DNA of 16,970 nucleotides from an uncultured Prevotella sp. (GCF_900549175.1 NZ_URNN01000074.1:1-16970), one strand, 5' to 3'; positions 1 through 7,817 are shown, counted from the stretch's first letter. The notes: a model not told the origin generated them from the sequence alone. Numbers and translations are program-made.

Positions 1-57
1 GTTAAGACGTATGTCTTGCTGCTTGAAAAACTACGCCAAAAAGACTATTGTCTTAAC
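1..57. repeat. Imperfect inverted repeat at window edge, possibly the terminator of an upstream gene
   Basis: The first 16 bases and bases 42-57 form an imperfect inverted repeat (gttaagac at 1-8 against gtcttaac at 50-57; 12 of 16 positions pair). It is followed by four close copies of a ttaactcct-like word between 53 and 106. No reading frame with coding character crosses 1-177. The element begins at the window edge, so it may be longer to the left. It resembles the AT-rich hairpins at 956-1094 and 5292-5385 in placement between genes and in base composition. That it ends an upstream transcript is inference. Confidence 0.4.
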
Positions 58-177
58 TCCTCAGCGACCGTAGGGAGCGATAACTCCTTTTAACTCCTTA
101 ACTCCTGATTTAATTAAACTCTCCTGCAACCTTTTCATCATTTGTTCCGTCTAACTGTAAACAAACAAAACGAACAA

Positions 178-948
178 ATGAATATGAAAAAGTTTCTTTT
201 ATTGATTTTAGCCATGGTGTTGATGGCCGGCTGTGCAAGTGCAAATGCGGCGGGCGAGGTTGAAGGTGCCGGTGTCCAGATTCGTAAAGTGAAAAAGTTC
301 ACGCAGATAAGACTTGAGGGTTCCGTCATAGTGCGTTATTCGCAGGGTAAAGACGTATCAGTGAAGGTGAAAGCCCCGTCGGACCGTATGAAGGATGTCA
401 AGACGTATGTAGACGGGCAGACTCTTGTCGTCTCGCTCAACGGTAACAACAATTTTGTGTGGAATCTGTTCGGCAGCAGACGTAATAACGATGTTATAGA
501 AGTGTATGTCAGTTCGCCCGATCTTGTAGGTGTCAGTCTTCTCGGTTCCGGTGACTTTGTGTGTTCCGGACATCTTGACACAGACAATCTCGGCATAACG
601 TTGCGCGGTTCGGGTGACATCACGTTCAATGACATCATCTGCGACAACATACGCACCGAACTTGTCGGCAGTGGTGATATACGGTTGAAAAAGGTGGATG
701 CACTGAATTCCGAGGTCATTCTCGTCGGCAGCGGTGACATGAATATATCCCAAAAGAACGTTAGAAAGACAGGTATTGAATTGAAAGGCTCGGGCGACAT
801 CTCAGTCTCGTTTGATAATTGCGGCGCGTTGGAGAGCGAACTTAAAGGTTCGGGCGATATCACCCTGAGCGGTAGGGTGAAGTCGTTCTCAAAACGTGCC
901 ATCGGCAGTGGCGACTATCACACGAGCCGGCTTACGGTGAAGAAGTAA
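178..948 (+). CDS. Head GIN domain (DUF2807-like) lipoprotein with seven GSGD rungs
   Basis: Predicted surface or periplasmic lipoprotein of 256 residues. The ATG at 178 (reading MNMKKF) is preferred over an in-frame TTG at 142 because it starts a classical lipoprotein signal: Lys-Lys, a hydrophobic stretch LLLILAMVL, then MAGC at the cleavage site. Residues from about 30 onward read as short beta strands. The motif GSGD occurs seven times, at residues 123, 144, 164, 184, 204, 224 and 243, a spacing of 19-21 residues that fits the rungs of a right-handed beta-helix. This matches the 'putative auto-transporter adhesin, head GIN domain' family (PF10988). No enzymatic function is established for that family, and an adhesion or envelope role is only suggested. 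The gene is convergent with aroB and separated from it by a long perfect inverted repeat. No strong promoter is visible; the best upstream -7-like word is atcatttg at 137-144, which matches poorly. Confidence 0.85.
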   Translation: MNMKKFLLLILAMVLMAGCASANAAGEVEGAGVQIRKVKKFTQIRLEGSVIVRYSQGKDVSVKVKAPSDRMKDVKTYVDGQTLVVSLNGNNNFVWNLFGSRRNNDVIEVYVSSPDLVGVSLLGSGDFVCSGHLDTDNLGITLRGSGDITFNDIICDNIRTELVGSGDIRLKKVDALNSEVILVGSGDMNISQKNVRKTGIELKGSGDISVSFDNCGALESELKGSGDITLSGRVKSFSKRAIGSGDYHTSRLTVKK

Positions 949-955
949 GGTTTTA

Positions 956-1094
956 CCTTAATTGATAATTGAAAATGGAGAATGGATAATTATGATTACT
1001 CTTGTTGGTGTGTATGATGTATACGAAATACCCAAATACAAGAAACAAAGCAAATCATAATTATCCATTCTCCATTTTCAATTATCAATTAAGG
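956..1094. repeat. Perfect 42-bp inverted repeat with 55-nt loop between convergent genes
   Basis: Bases 956-997 and 1053-1094 are exact reverse complements over 42 nt, with no mismatch. The arms are AT-rich (starting ccttaattgataattg). The 55-nt centre holds a weaker nested pairing: cttgt near 1001-1005 with acaag near 1038-1042, and ttggt with acccaa. The element fills almost the whole gap between the stop codons of the GIN lipoprotein gene and aroB, so it could end transcription from both sides. Neither side has a U-tract, so it is not a textbook intrinsic terminator. It could be a palindromic intergenic repeat or a small non-autonomous mobile element. No flanking target-site duplication could be confidently assigned. 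Confidence 0.9.
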
Positions 1095-1102
1095 AAATTG
1101 GA

Positions 1103-2158
1103 TTACGATTCTCTATAAAAGTCAAATGCCTCGCGTAGTTCCTCTTCCGTGGCTGTGCGGTCAAGACGTATGTCGCCGATGCCGCCGAGCAGGGTGAAGT
1201 TGATTACGCCGGCCACATTCTTCTTGTCGTGCGTCATCAGCTCAGTCAATTCGGGGTAGTCATCGCACGTTATGGTCATCTTGCCGTAATGCTCGTTGAT
1301 GAAAGCCACAGTCTGTCGCATGCGGTCGGTGGGGAAGTTCTCCTTTATTGCGCTCAGATACAGTTCGCATACCAGTCCCCACGCCACGGCATAACCGTGC
1401 AGCACGGGGGTGCCGCGCCGCATGGCCAGCGATTCGAAGGCGTGTCCTGCCGTGTGCCCGAGGTTGAGGGCCTTGCGCATTCCGCGTTCGGTGGGGTCTG
1501 CGGTCACAATGCGCTGCTTTACGGCCACCGATTCGGCCACCATCCGTTGCAATACAGTCAGCTCCGGCGTACCGCTTATGTCGAAATTCATCAGTTCGGC
1601 CCACATCCTTTCGTCGTTTATCAGTCCGTGCTTCAGCATCTCGGCATATCCAGAGCACATGTTCCGTGTGTCCATGGTGCGCAGAAACTGTGTGTCGAGA
1701 ATCACCGAACGGGCGTTGTTGAACACGCCTATCTCATTTTTCAGTCCGCCGAAGTTGATGCCGGTCTTGCCGCCTACCGATGCGTCCACCATCGACAGCA
1801 GCGTTGTAGGGATGTTGATGTAATTGATGCCACGTTTGAAGGTGGATGCCGCAAAGCCGCCCAAATCGGTCACCATGCCGCCGCCGAGATTCACCATCAG
1901 CGAGTGGCGTGTGGCTCCCATGCGTCCCAATTCGGTCCACACATGCGCCAGCGTGTCAAGCGTTTTGGCGGTGTCACCCGTTCCGATTACTATCTTCTGC
2001 GCATCCTTCATGCACTCCATTCCGGCCACGAGTGGCAGGCAAAGCCGCTCCGTCGTTTCGTCCACGAGCACAAAAAGCCTGTCGTACCCACACTCGGCTA
2101 TGGCTCCGCTTAGTGCGGTCTCCAGATTTTCTGATATGATAACTTTCTGCTTTTCCAT
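1103..2158 (-). CDS. aroB: 3-dehydroquinate synthase
   Basis: Second enzyme of the shikimate pathway. It converts DAHP to 3-dehydroquinate in the cytoplasm using NAD and a divalent metal. The 351-residue protein has the usual length and family motifs: the nucleotide-binding GGGMVTDLGGFAAS, the run PTTLLSMVDASVGGKTGIN, and the metal-ligand segments EMLKHGLI, LNLGHTAGHAFE and LHGYAVAWG. The ATG at 2158 (MEKQKV) is chosen over in-frame TTG and ATG codons upstream because a full consensus promoter lies at 2168-2199, downstream of those codons. The gene stands alone: convergent with the GIN lipoprotein gene and divergent from the outer-membrane receptor gene. No other aro gene is in the window. 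Confidence 0.97.
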   Translation of the reverse strand: MEKQKVIISENLETALSGAIAECGYDRLFVLVDETTERLCLPLVAGMECMKDAQKIVIGTGDTAKTLDTLAHVWTELGRMGATRHSLMVNLGGGMVTDLGGFAASTFKRGINYINIPTTLLSMVDASVGGKTGINFGGLKNEIGVFNNARSVILDTQFLRTMDTRNMCSGYAEMLKHGLINDERMWAELMNFDISGTPELTVLQRMVAESVAVKQRIVTADPTERGMRKALNLGHTAGHAFESLAMRRGTPVLHGYAVAWGLVCELYLSAIKENFPTDRMRQTVAFINEHYGKMTITCDDYPELTELMTHDKKNVAGVINFTLLGGIGDIRLDRTATEEELREAFDFYRES

Positions 2159-2167
2159 AATCTTCTG

Positions 2168-2199
2168 CAAATATAATCTTTTGCAAAGGTACATCAAAA
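2168..2199 (-). promoter_or_regulatory. Predicted promoter of aroB (Bacteroidetes type)
   Basis: On the minus strand TTTTG (2199-2195), a 19-nt spacer and TATATTTG (2175-2168) match the Bacteroidetes TTTG / TAnnTTTG consensus. A second -7-like word, TACCTTTG, lies at 2191-2184 but has no matching -33 box. Initiation from the first box would fall near 2161-2163, only a few bases ahead of the aroB ATG, giving a nearly leaderless message. Use of the second box would give a leader of about 20 nt. Confidence 0.6.
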
Positions 2200-2326
2200 T
2201 ATCGGTTTCCGTCCTGTTTTGGTGTCGGATAATAAGATATATGCGGCATTATTTGTGTAACACTCTTTAAACTTTTCAGACCGGATAACGTCATAAGACT
2301 GTAAACTGAATCAAAAAAGCAACAAA

Positions 2327-5290
2327 ATGAAAAGACTTCTACTGTTGGTTGCCATTTCAGCGGCATCAACACTCTCTGCATTTGCCCAACGGACGATAAC
2401 GGGAAAAATAGTCGAGGGCGACTCGAAAGAACCAATGGCAATGACCACCGTGCAGCTGCTGCGTCAGGACAGTACCGTGGCAACAGGTGTGCTTACGGCT
2501 GAGAACGGTAATTTCAAACTCAAGGCTCCCGCCGACGGACGGTACATACTGAAAGTGACAAGCGTGGGATTCAAGAGCTATATGAACAATCTGACCGTTG
2601 CCAATGGCAAGGATGTGCCACTTGGCACGATAGAAATGGCCATGGATGCCATCATGCTGAAAGGTGCCGTGGCAACGGGTCATGCAGCAAAGGTGACAAC
2701 AAAGGAAGACACCTTTATATATAATGCTGCGGCATACCGTACACCGGAAGGTTCGGTGGTGGAGGAGTTGGTAAAGCGTCTCCCCGGCGCACAGATGGAT
2801 GATGACGGTAACATAAAGATTAACGGTAAGGAGGTTAAGAAGATACTTGTGGACGGTAAGGAATTTATGACCGGCGACACCAAGACGGCATTGAAAAACC
2901 TGCCCACCTCGATTATAGAGAAGATAAAGGCATACGACGAGAAGAGCGACCTGTCGCGTATATCGGGAATTGATGACGGCAACGACCAGACCGTACTTGA
3001 CTTTGGTGTGAAGAAAGGCATGAACAAGGGCTTCTTTTCAAATGCCGATGTAGCCGCCGGCACAAAAGACCGTTATGCCGCGCGACTGATAGCGGCACGC
3101 ATGAACAGCGACCTGCGTGTGATGGGCATGGTGAACGCCAATAACGTGGGAGACATGGGGTTCGGCGGCGGCCGTCGCGGTGGCGGTGCCGGCCGTCGCG
3201 GACTGACGGCTCCGAAGATGGCCGGTGTCAACATAAACTACGAGAAGAAAGACAAGCTGAAGCTGGACGGAAGCGTGCGGTGGAATCATAGTGACGGTGA
3301 CACGTGGACACGTTCGTCGACAGAAAATTTTGTAAGTACCACAGGATCGTTTTCAAACAATGTCAACCAAAGCTTTTCGCGCAGCAACTCATGGAACGGA
3401 CAGATGCGTCTGGAGTGGATGCCTGACACGATGACCAACATAATGTTCCGCCCCACATTCAGTTACAGCACGAGTGACGGTACATCGACACGCCGTTCGG
3501 GGACATACAATGAAGACCCCTTCCTCTACGTGACCGACCCTCTCGCACAAGAGTCGATTGATCTTCTTGACGAGAAAGACATAATGGTGAACAGCCGGTT
3601 CAACAACTCCATCAGCTACAGTGACTCGAAGAATTTCGGGGGTATGTTGCAATTCAACCGTAAACTCAATAACAAAGGCCGTAACGTAACCTTGCAGATG
3701 AACATGAACTACGGGGAGAGTGGCAGTAACGGTCTGCAGATAAACAATGTGCATCTGTTTCAGAAGATGAACATCTTCGGTGAAGACTCCACGTATCAGA
3801 CCAACAGATATAATCTCACTCCGCAGAAAAACTGGAACTACAGCGTGAAAGCCACTTACAGCGAACCTATATTTAAGGCCACCTTCCTGCAGTTCAGCTA
3901 CGAGTTTCAGTACAAATACTCGAAGAGCGACCGCTCTACGTATGATTTCAGCAATCTCGGAGAGAGCATGTTTGCCGACCTTACACCTCTGTACCGCGGT
4001 TGGGACAGTTATCTCATGCGTCTGGAAAATCCGTTTGATACTTATCTTGATGACGATTTGAGCCGTTTCTCGGAGTATACCAATTACATTCACGACATAC
4101 AGGTGATGTTGCGCATAATACGTCAGGCGTATAATTTTAATGTGGGTATGACTTTGATTCCTCAGAAGACACACTTCGTTCAGCACTATCAGGGACATAA
4201 TGCCGACACAACGCGCACTGTGGTAAACTTTACGCCTACGGCCGACTTCCGTTGGAAAATATCGAAGGTGAGCCAACTGCGTTTCAACTATCGCGGACGT
4301 ACGAGTCAGCCCAGCATGACAGATCTGCTTGACATTACCGATGACAGCGACCCGCTGAACATATCAATGGGTAATCCGGGGCTGAAACCGTCGTTCACCA
4401 ACAATTTCTTCATACGTTACAACAACTATATACAGAGCCATCAGCAGGGTATGGGAGCCAACCTGCGATTCCAGACAGTGAACAACAGTGTTGCCAGAAA
4501 GGTGACCTACGACCCTGTGACGGGCGGACGCACCACAAGGCCGGAGAACATCAATGGCAACTGGAGCATTGAGGGAGACATGTTCTACAACATAGCCATC
4601 GACACTACCGGATACTTTAACGTAAATACAACAACGGGTGCCAAATATGTGAACAGTGTGGGATATCTTGACATGAGACGTGACGGCAATTCGGTCAAGT
4701 CGATAACTAAAACAACGGAGATAAACGAGCGACTGGCTGCAAGCTACCGTAACGAGTGGATAGAGTTTGAAATAAACGGTAGTGTGGAATATGCCCATTC
4801 GAGCAACGAGTTGCAACCGTCGAGCAATCTCGACCGATGGAGCTTTTCGTACGGATTCAACACCAATATGACTATGCCGTGGGGTACGTCACTGTCGACA
4901 GACCTGAACATGAACTGCCGACGCGGATACAGTGATGCGGCTCTGAACACGAACGAGCTGATATGGAACGCGCAAGTGAGTCACAGTTTCCTGAAGGCAA
5001 AAAATCTCATCGTGTCTCTGCAACTGTATGACTTGTTGCACCAGCAGTCTAACATAAGCCGCGCGATAGATGCCATGAGGCGTCAGGACACAGAATACAA
5101 TTCGATAACCAACTATGCCATGCTGCATGTCATCTATCGTCTCAATCTGTTTGGCACGCGTGAGGCCCGTCAGGGTATGCGTCGCGGCCCGGGCGATGGC
5201 CCCGGTGCTCCCGGTGGTGAGCGCGGCATGCGCAGAGGCAACCGTGGTGGCGGATTCGGTGGCGGATTCGGCGGACCGGGAAGATTCTGA
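2327..5290 (+). CDS. Outer-membrane beta-barrel (TonB-dependent receptor-like, OMP_b-brl_3 type) with carboxypeptidase-regulatory domain
   Basis: Predicted outer-membrane protein of 987 residues. A Sec signal peptide (MKRLLLLVAISAA, cleavage near AFAQ) leads into a carboxypeptidase D regulatory-like domain at about 22-105 (start TITGKIVEGDS). A plug-like region follows at about 115-215 (VVEELVKRLPGAQMDDDG, ILVDGKEFM). The rest, to about 942, alternates like barrel strands, with repeated aromatic/polar patterns and a final strand MLHVIYRLNLF. This order fits the 'outer membrane beta-barrel family' related to TonB-dependent receptors. It lacks SusC features, and no SusD gene is adjacent. Two low-complexity segments are notable: residues 278-292 (GFGGGRRGGGAGRRG) and a 45-residue tail 943-987 with 19 Gly and 9 Arg, ending in Phe. 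The substrate is unknown. No consensus promoter was found in 2198-2326. The gene ends at a strong hairpin. Confidence 0.85.
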   Translation: MKRLLLLVAISAASTLSAFAQRTITGKIVEGDSKEPMAMTTVQLLRQDSTVATGVLTAENGNFKLKAPADGRYILKVTSVGFKSYMNNLTVANGKDVPLGTIEMAMDAIMLKGAVATGHAAKVTTKEDTFIYNAAAYRTPEGSVVEELVKRLPGAQMDDDGNIKINGKEVKKILVDGKEFMTGDTKTALKNLPTSIIEKIKAYDEKSDLSRISGIDDGNDQTVLDFGVKKGMNKGFFSNADVAAGTKDRYAARLIAARMNSDLRVMGMVNANNVGDMGFGGGRRGGGAGRRGLTAPKMAGVNINYEKKDKLKLDGSVRWNHSDGDTWTRSSTENFVSTTGSFSNNVNQSFSRSNSWNGQMRLEWMPDTMTNIMFRPTFSYSTSDGTSTRRSGTYNEDPFLYVTDPLAQESIDLLDEKDIMVNSRFNNSISYSDSKNFGGMLQFNRKLNNKGRNVTLQMNMNYGESGSNGLQINNVHLFQKMNIFGEDSTYQTNRYNLTPQKNWNYSVKATYSEPIFKATFLQFSYEFQYKYSKSDRSTYDFSNLGESMFADLTPLYRGWDSYLMRLENPFDTYLDDDLSRFSEYTNYIHDIQVMLRIIRQAYNFNVGMTLIPQKTHFVQHYQGHNADTTRTVVNFTPTADFRWKISKVSQLRFNYRGRTSQPSMTDLLDITDDSDPLNISMGNPGLKPSFTNNFFIRYNNYIQSHQQGMGANLRFQTVNNSVARKVTYDPVTGGRTTRPENINGNWSIEGDMFYNIAIDTTGYFNVNTTTGAKYVNSVGYLDMRRDGNSVKSITKTTEINERLAASYRNEWIEFEINGSVEYAHSSNELQPSSNLDRWSFSYGFNTNMTMPWGTSLSTDLNMNCRRGYSDAALNTNELIWNAQVSHSFLKAKNLIVSLQLYDLLHQQSNISRAIDAMRRQDTEYNSITNYAMLHVIYRLNLFGTREARQGMRRGPGDGPGAPGGERGMRRGNRGGGFGGGFGGPGRF

Positions 5291-5291
5291 G

Positions 5292-5397
5292 GAATTAAAA
5301 ATTAAGAGTTAAGGGAATTACTATAGGTTGGGCTTTTACTTTCCCAAATCTGTATGTAATTCTCTTAATCTTTAATTCTTAATTCTTAATTTTTTTA
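5292..5397 (+). terminator. Long hairpin terminator after the outer-membrane receptor gene
   Basis: Bases 5292-5321 pair with 5356-5385: 25 of 30 are Watson-Crick and three more are G-U, leaving two mismatches. The loop contains a nested stem (ttggg at 5328-5332 with cccaa at 5343-5347). The stem is followed by a run of T at 5390-5396. It starts just after the stop codon of the upstream gene, so it looks like a plus-strand intrinsic terminator. The AT-rich arms and nested TTGG/CCAA centre resemble the repeat at 956-1094. Confidence 0.75.
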
Positions 5398-5398
5398 T

Positions 5399-5406
5399 TA
5401 TCTTTG
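5399..5406 (+). promoter_or_regulatory. Predicted -7 box of the xylanase gene
   Basis: TATCTTTG followed by C fits the Bacteroidetes TAnnTTTG element. Initiation near 5412 would give a leader of about 15 nt before the ATG at 5428. No TTG is found at the expected -33 spacing, where the terminator arm and its T-run lie, so the promoter may be weak or depend on an activator. It sits directly behind the upstream terminator. Confidence 0.5.
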
Positions 5407-5427
5407 CACCATCTAATAATGTAACAT

Positions 5428-7767
5428 ATGAAGAAGATTTACGCATTGATCTTGTGTCTTGGTATGTCGTTATCCGGCATAGCCCAGCAAAATTTTGAAT
5501 TGGGTAAGCCCAATGACAGCAATTATAGGTATCTTGATGAGTATGGTGACCTCAAGGAGTATGTCAACAGAGATAAATATCCGACATTCCGCATGGGACT
5601 TGCAATCATTGTGAACGACTATCTCAACAATGCAACGGCTCGCAACTGCATCAACCGGAATGCCCACGAGACCGTGGCTGGCAATGCAATGAAAATGGGA
5701 AGCTGTGTCGACGGCAACGGCAATATGAACTTCAGCAACGTGACAAGGTTTGTCAATGTAGCAACCAATAACGGTCTTGAAGTATATGGACACACGCTTG
5801 CATGGCACTCGCAGCAACCCAAGGGATGGCTGCTCAAACTATTGCAGGACAAACCGGCTCCCGAACTTCCTGATGGTGACGTGACGGTGTATGTACCGGT
5901 TTACAGCAAGGATTTTCGTATCAGCCAGAGCGTAGGGTGGAAGAGTGATGAGACGAAGTATGGCTACTCTCTGTCATTTGATGCCGACAACGGTCTTAAG
6001 ATTCATTGTACGCAGAAGAATACCAACTCATGGGATGTGCAGTTTATTGCATGCACGGACATGACGATGGAGACGGGAAAGGTTTATCGAATGACTATGA
6101 TGGTGAAAGGCACAAAGGCCGGCAAACTACATACGAAGATGGGCGATTGGAGTGGAGGACCCGGTGGCGATGTGGAGTTTGGTACAGAGTGGGAGGAGGT
6201 TAGCCGCGACTATAAGGCAACCATGTCCGGCAATTTTTATATGTTACAATGCGGTGATTTCGTGGGCGACATCTATATCCGTGACATAAAGTTTGAGGAG
6301 CAGAAGAAGGGTAAGACGGTGAATGAGGAGCGCAGATGCCTGAAAGTGGAGGCTACGGCACTTGTGGATGATGTATGGGACAATCAGTTCTGGCTGGTGC
6401 CCGGCAGTTTCAGTGCAGGCGCAAAGTTTGAATTTTCCGCCGATGTGCGCGCCGATAAGGCAGCCATTGCAAGCACACAGATTCACAACGATCCCGGCAA
6501 CTATGTACATTATGAAGCATTGGGCAACATCCCTTTTACCACCGACTGGAAGACAATAAAAATATCAGGCACGTTCAGTAAGGCGGGAAAGAGCATCGCT
6601 TTCAATCTGAATGAGCTGGATGCCGCTAACAATTATTACTTCGACAATGTGAGCCTGAAGATTAATGGCACGGAGACAATCAAGAACGGAGACTTGGAGG
6701 GCAGCGATGTATCATCATTCAGGGTCAAGATAAATCGCGGCGCAGTGAAGACACCGGATGTTTGCGAGAGTCTGACATACGTGTATGTGCCATCCAGTAT
6801 TCCGCTTACACAGCAGGAGCGTCACGACACATTGGTATATGCCATGGACAAGTGGATAAAAGGCATGATGGAGGCTTGTGGCGGCAAGGTCAAGGCATGG
6901 GATGTTGTGAACGAAGCAATCTCGGGCGGTGGCAATGACGGCGAGGGCAACTACACTCTTCAACATTCTGAAGGTTATAACCCCGGCGGCACTTGGGACG
7001 TTGGCGGTGATGCTTTCTACTGGCAGGATTACATGGGTGACCTCGAATATGTGCGTCAGGCTGTGCGTCTTGCCCGTAAGTACGGTCCCGACGATGTGAA
7101 GCTTTTCATCAACGACTATAATCTCGAGAGTTTTTGGGACGACAACAAGAAGCTAAAATCGCTCATCAACTGGATTAAGAAATGGGAGGCCGACGGTGTG
7201 ACGTATATCGATGGCATCGGAACGCAGATGCACATCTCCTGCAGTATGAGCGACAACGACTTGAATAACCGCAAGAAGCACATCACCCAGATGTTCGAAC
7301 TCATGGCTAAGAGCGGCAAGTACGTACGTGTCAGCGAAATGGATATGGGAATGGTTGACGAAAGCGGAAATACCGTTAATACAGGTGATATGACTGAGGC
7401 AATGCACAAGCGTATGGCAGATTTCTATGAATGGATTGTCAAGCAGTATCTCACCATCATTCCGCCTGCCCAGCAATGGGGCATCTGTCACTGGTGTCCT
7501 ACCGATTCGCCCACCAGTGGCGGTTGGAGAGCCAACGAACCTGTAGGAATATGGGACATCAACTACTACCGCAAGCACGTCTATGCCGGATTTGTACGTG
7601 GATTCGGCTGTGTAAAGACGGGTATTGAGGATATTGAGGTTGGCAAGGCTGTCGACACATCCAAGGGCATCTACAATCTCCATGGTGTTCGGATGTCGGA
7701 AACATCGCTCAACGAGCTTCTTCCCGGTATCTATATCGTAGGTGGAAAGAAGGTTGTGGTCGATTAA
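5428..7767 (+). CDS. Secreted GH10 endo-1,4-beta-xylanase with carbohydrate-binding insert in the catalytic domain
   Basis: Predicted to hydrolyse internal beta-1,4 bonds of xylan outside the cytoplasm. The 779-residue protein has a signal peptide (MKKIYALILCLGMSLSGIAQ). The GH10 barrel starts at about 40 and reaches GHTLAWHSQQP at 121-131. It is then interrupted by about 300 residues and resumes near 455. Family catalytic residues are present: acid/base Glu496 in WDVVNEA and nucleophile Glu637 in VSEMDMG. NDYN and GIGTQMHIS are also visible. The insert (about 145-450) holds two beta-sandwich-like modules resembling CBM4/9-type domains, the second ending YYFDNVSLKING, then a motif NGDLEGSDVSSF that looks like the first strand of another module. 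This architecture is known for Prevotella bryantii Xyn10C and Bacteroides Xyn10 enzymes. The C-terminus (from about 733, with GIYNLHGVR and LPGIYIVGGKKVVV) resembles a short tail common on secreted proteins of this group. A convergent LacI-type regulator follows. No SusCD pair is near. Confidence 0.93.
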   Translation: MKKIYALILCLGMSLSGIAQQNFELGKPNDSNYRYLDEYGDLKEYVNRDKYPTFRMGLAIIVNDYLNNATARNCINRNAHETVAGNAMKMGSCVDGNGNMNFSNVTRFVNVATNNGLEVYGHTLAWHSQQPKGWLLKLLQDKPAPELPDGDVTVYVPVYSKDFRISQSVGWKSDETKYGYSLSFDADNGLKIHCTQKNTNSWDVQFIACTDMTMETGKVYRMTMMVKGTKAGKLHTKMGDWSGGPGGDVEFGTEWEEVSRDYKATMSGNFYMLQCGDFVGDIYIRDIKFEEQKKGKTVNEERRCLKVEATALVDDVWDNQFWLVPGSFSAGAKFEFSADVRADKAAIASTQIHNDPGNYVHYEALGNIPFTTDWKTIKISGTFSKAGKSIAFNLNELDAANNYYFDNVSLKINGTETIKNGDLEGSDVSSFRVKINRGAVKTPDVCESLTYVYVPSSIPLTQQERHDTLVYAMDKWIKGMMEACGGKVKAWDVVNEAISGGGNDGEGNYTLQHSEGYNPGGTWDVGGDAFYWQDYMGDLEYVRQAVRLARKYGPDDVKLFINDYNLESFWDDNKKLKSLINWIKKWEADGVTYIDGIGTQMHISCSMSDNDLNNRKKHITQMFELMAKSGKYVRVSEMDMGMVDESGNTVNTGDMTEAMHKRMADFYEWIVKQYLTIIPPAQQWGICHWCPTDSPTSGGWRANEPVGIWDINYYRKHVYAGFVRGFGCVKTGIEDIEVGKAVDTSKGIYNLHGVRMSETSLNELLPGIYIVGGKKVVVD

Positions 7768-7811
7768 AAAAATTGTCACACTTGTTCCGCATTTTGGAAC
7801 AAGTGTGACAA
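7766..7811 (-). terminator. Strong intrinsic terminator facing the lacI transcript
   Basis: A perfect 16-bp stem (7773-7788 with 7796-7811, arm ttgtcacacttgttcc) encloses a 7-nt loop. On the minus strand it is followed directly by seven U, so it is a textbook terminator for leftward transcription from lacI, about 110 nt past the lacI stop codon. On the plus strand the stem is followed only by cgcgtttt, so it would end xylanase transcripts less well. The U-tract complements the A-run that begins in the xylanase stop codon. Confidence 0.85.
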
Positions 7812-7817
7812 CGCGTT

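Noticed and set aside
53..106. Repeated ttaactcct words as a CRISPR array
   Set aside because: Repeats are only about 9 nt with irregular or no spacers and no cas genes nearby.
336..902. Minus-strand open frame opposite the GIN lipoprotein
   Set aside because: Its repeated SPEP words are simply the complement of the GSGD repeat.
544..915. 60-nt periodic DNA repeat as a CRISPR or VNTR
   Set aside because: The period comes from the coding GSGD rungs; the DNA between is diverged and codon choice differs between copies.
1229..2113. Plus-strand open frame of 294 codons opposite aroB
   Set aside because: aroB has all its family motifs on the minus strand; the opposite frame is a composition shadow rich in His and Cys.
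2198..2326. Promoter for the outer-membrane protein gene from attatttg at 2248-2255
   Set aside because: It fails the TAnnTTTG pattern, and the nearest TTTTG upstream is 26 nt away rather than 19-21.
3389..4276. Minus-strand open frame of 295 codons opposite the outer-membrane protein
   Set aside because: It is antisense to a continuous barrel-like reading frame and shows no recognisable motif or start context.
2327..5290. SusC-type nutrient receptor forming a glycan locus with the xylanase
   Set aside because: The protein has the OMP_b-brl_3-type order, there is no SusD neighbour, and a terminator plus separate promoter divide it from the xylanase gene.
5300..5430. Palindromic LacI operator at the xylanase promoter
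   Set aside because: The only strong symmetry belongs to the terminator hairpin; no central-CG palindrome typical of LacI operators was found.
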